The notes beneath the pieces were generated by a model. The model saw nothing but the letters and a program-made list of their open reading frames with translations, ran no database searches and was not told the origin of the DNA. From positions 1-47,167 of the IMG/VR virus record IMGVR_UViG_3300009497_000009: a stretch of 47,167 bases of DNA. One strand, given 5' to 3'. Position numbers and translations under genes: made by a program. Source of the DNA: a virus. Shown here in pieces: positions 47,163 through 47,167 of the stretch; position 1 is the first letter of the stretch, and the number at the start of each line of letters is the position of its first letter.

Positions 47163-47167
47163 TTCTA

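Noticed and set aside
1-47167. Integrated prophage features: integrase, attachment sites, repressor
   Set aside because: No integrase or recombinase motif and no direct repeat beside the tRNA genes was found, so a lytic or episomal phage genome fits better.
1-47167. Anti-phage defence islands, toxin-antitoxin pairs, CRISPR repeats
   Set aside because: No regularly spaced repeats and no recognisable defence gene set were seen. The ParB-like and GHKL proteins fit the phage replication and rII context better.

Overview
The window is most likely part of a crAss-like (Crassvirales-type) double-stranded DNA phage infecting a Bacteroidota host, probably a marine or aquatic flavobacterium. The crAss-like placement rests on the gene set: a 1,634-residue nozzle/muzzle-like tail protein, a run of giant virion-type proteins, a 3,970-residue protein carrying a two-barrel RNA polymerase active site and a zincin motif, and a replication block of UNG, 5' exonuclease, rIIA/rIIB, TOPRIM primase, SSB-like protein, RecA-like ATPase, DnaB helicase, ParB-like protein and SF2 helicase. 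The Bacteroidota host is inferred from start sites that lack GGAGG-type Shine-Dalgarno sequences and carry A-rich leaders. The marine guess comes from the style of the tail-fibre proteins and a GH16 glycosidase, and is weaker. No database search was possible, so family names come from motifs and remembered family features.

Layout. About 2-31,525 is a single plus-strand block of tightly packed late/virion genes. It begins with the 3' end of a gene cut by the window edge, then a mosaic tail-fibre/receptor-binding cluster (265-4,451), the tail nozzle-like protein (4,473-9,377), and four very large proteins (9,380-31,525) interpreted as virion cargo/ejection proteins and the virion RNA polymerase. 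About 31,567-47,162 is a single minus-strand block of early/replication genes. The blocks converge on a hairpin at 31,532-31,567 with a T-rich run on both sides, read as a bidirectional terminator. Two further terminator hairpins (38,339-38,366 and 39,947-39,981) divide the minus-strand block.

How the parts fit together. The giant virion proteins probably enter the cell with the DNA, and the polymerase could then transcribe the minus-strand early block. That block supplies an initiator-like DnaA domain IV protein, an SF2 helicase, DnaB helicase, primase, SSB-like protein and a RecA-like ATPase, plus DNA processing and repair functions (T7 endonuclease I-like, 5' exonuclease, UNG, DUF1599-like). 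No DNA polymerase, capsid, portal, terminase or lysis gene was recognised, so these should lie outside the window. At the right end a GH16 glycosidase gene sits between tRNA-Arg(UCU) and tRNA-Met(CAU), which looks like an accessory locus.

The standard genetic code fits: TAG, TAA and TGA are all used as stops and long frames stay open. No stretch over 300 bases lacks a gene. No CRISPR array, insertion sequence, integrase or attachment site was seen.
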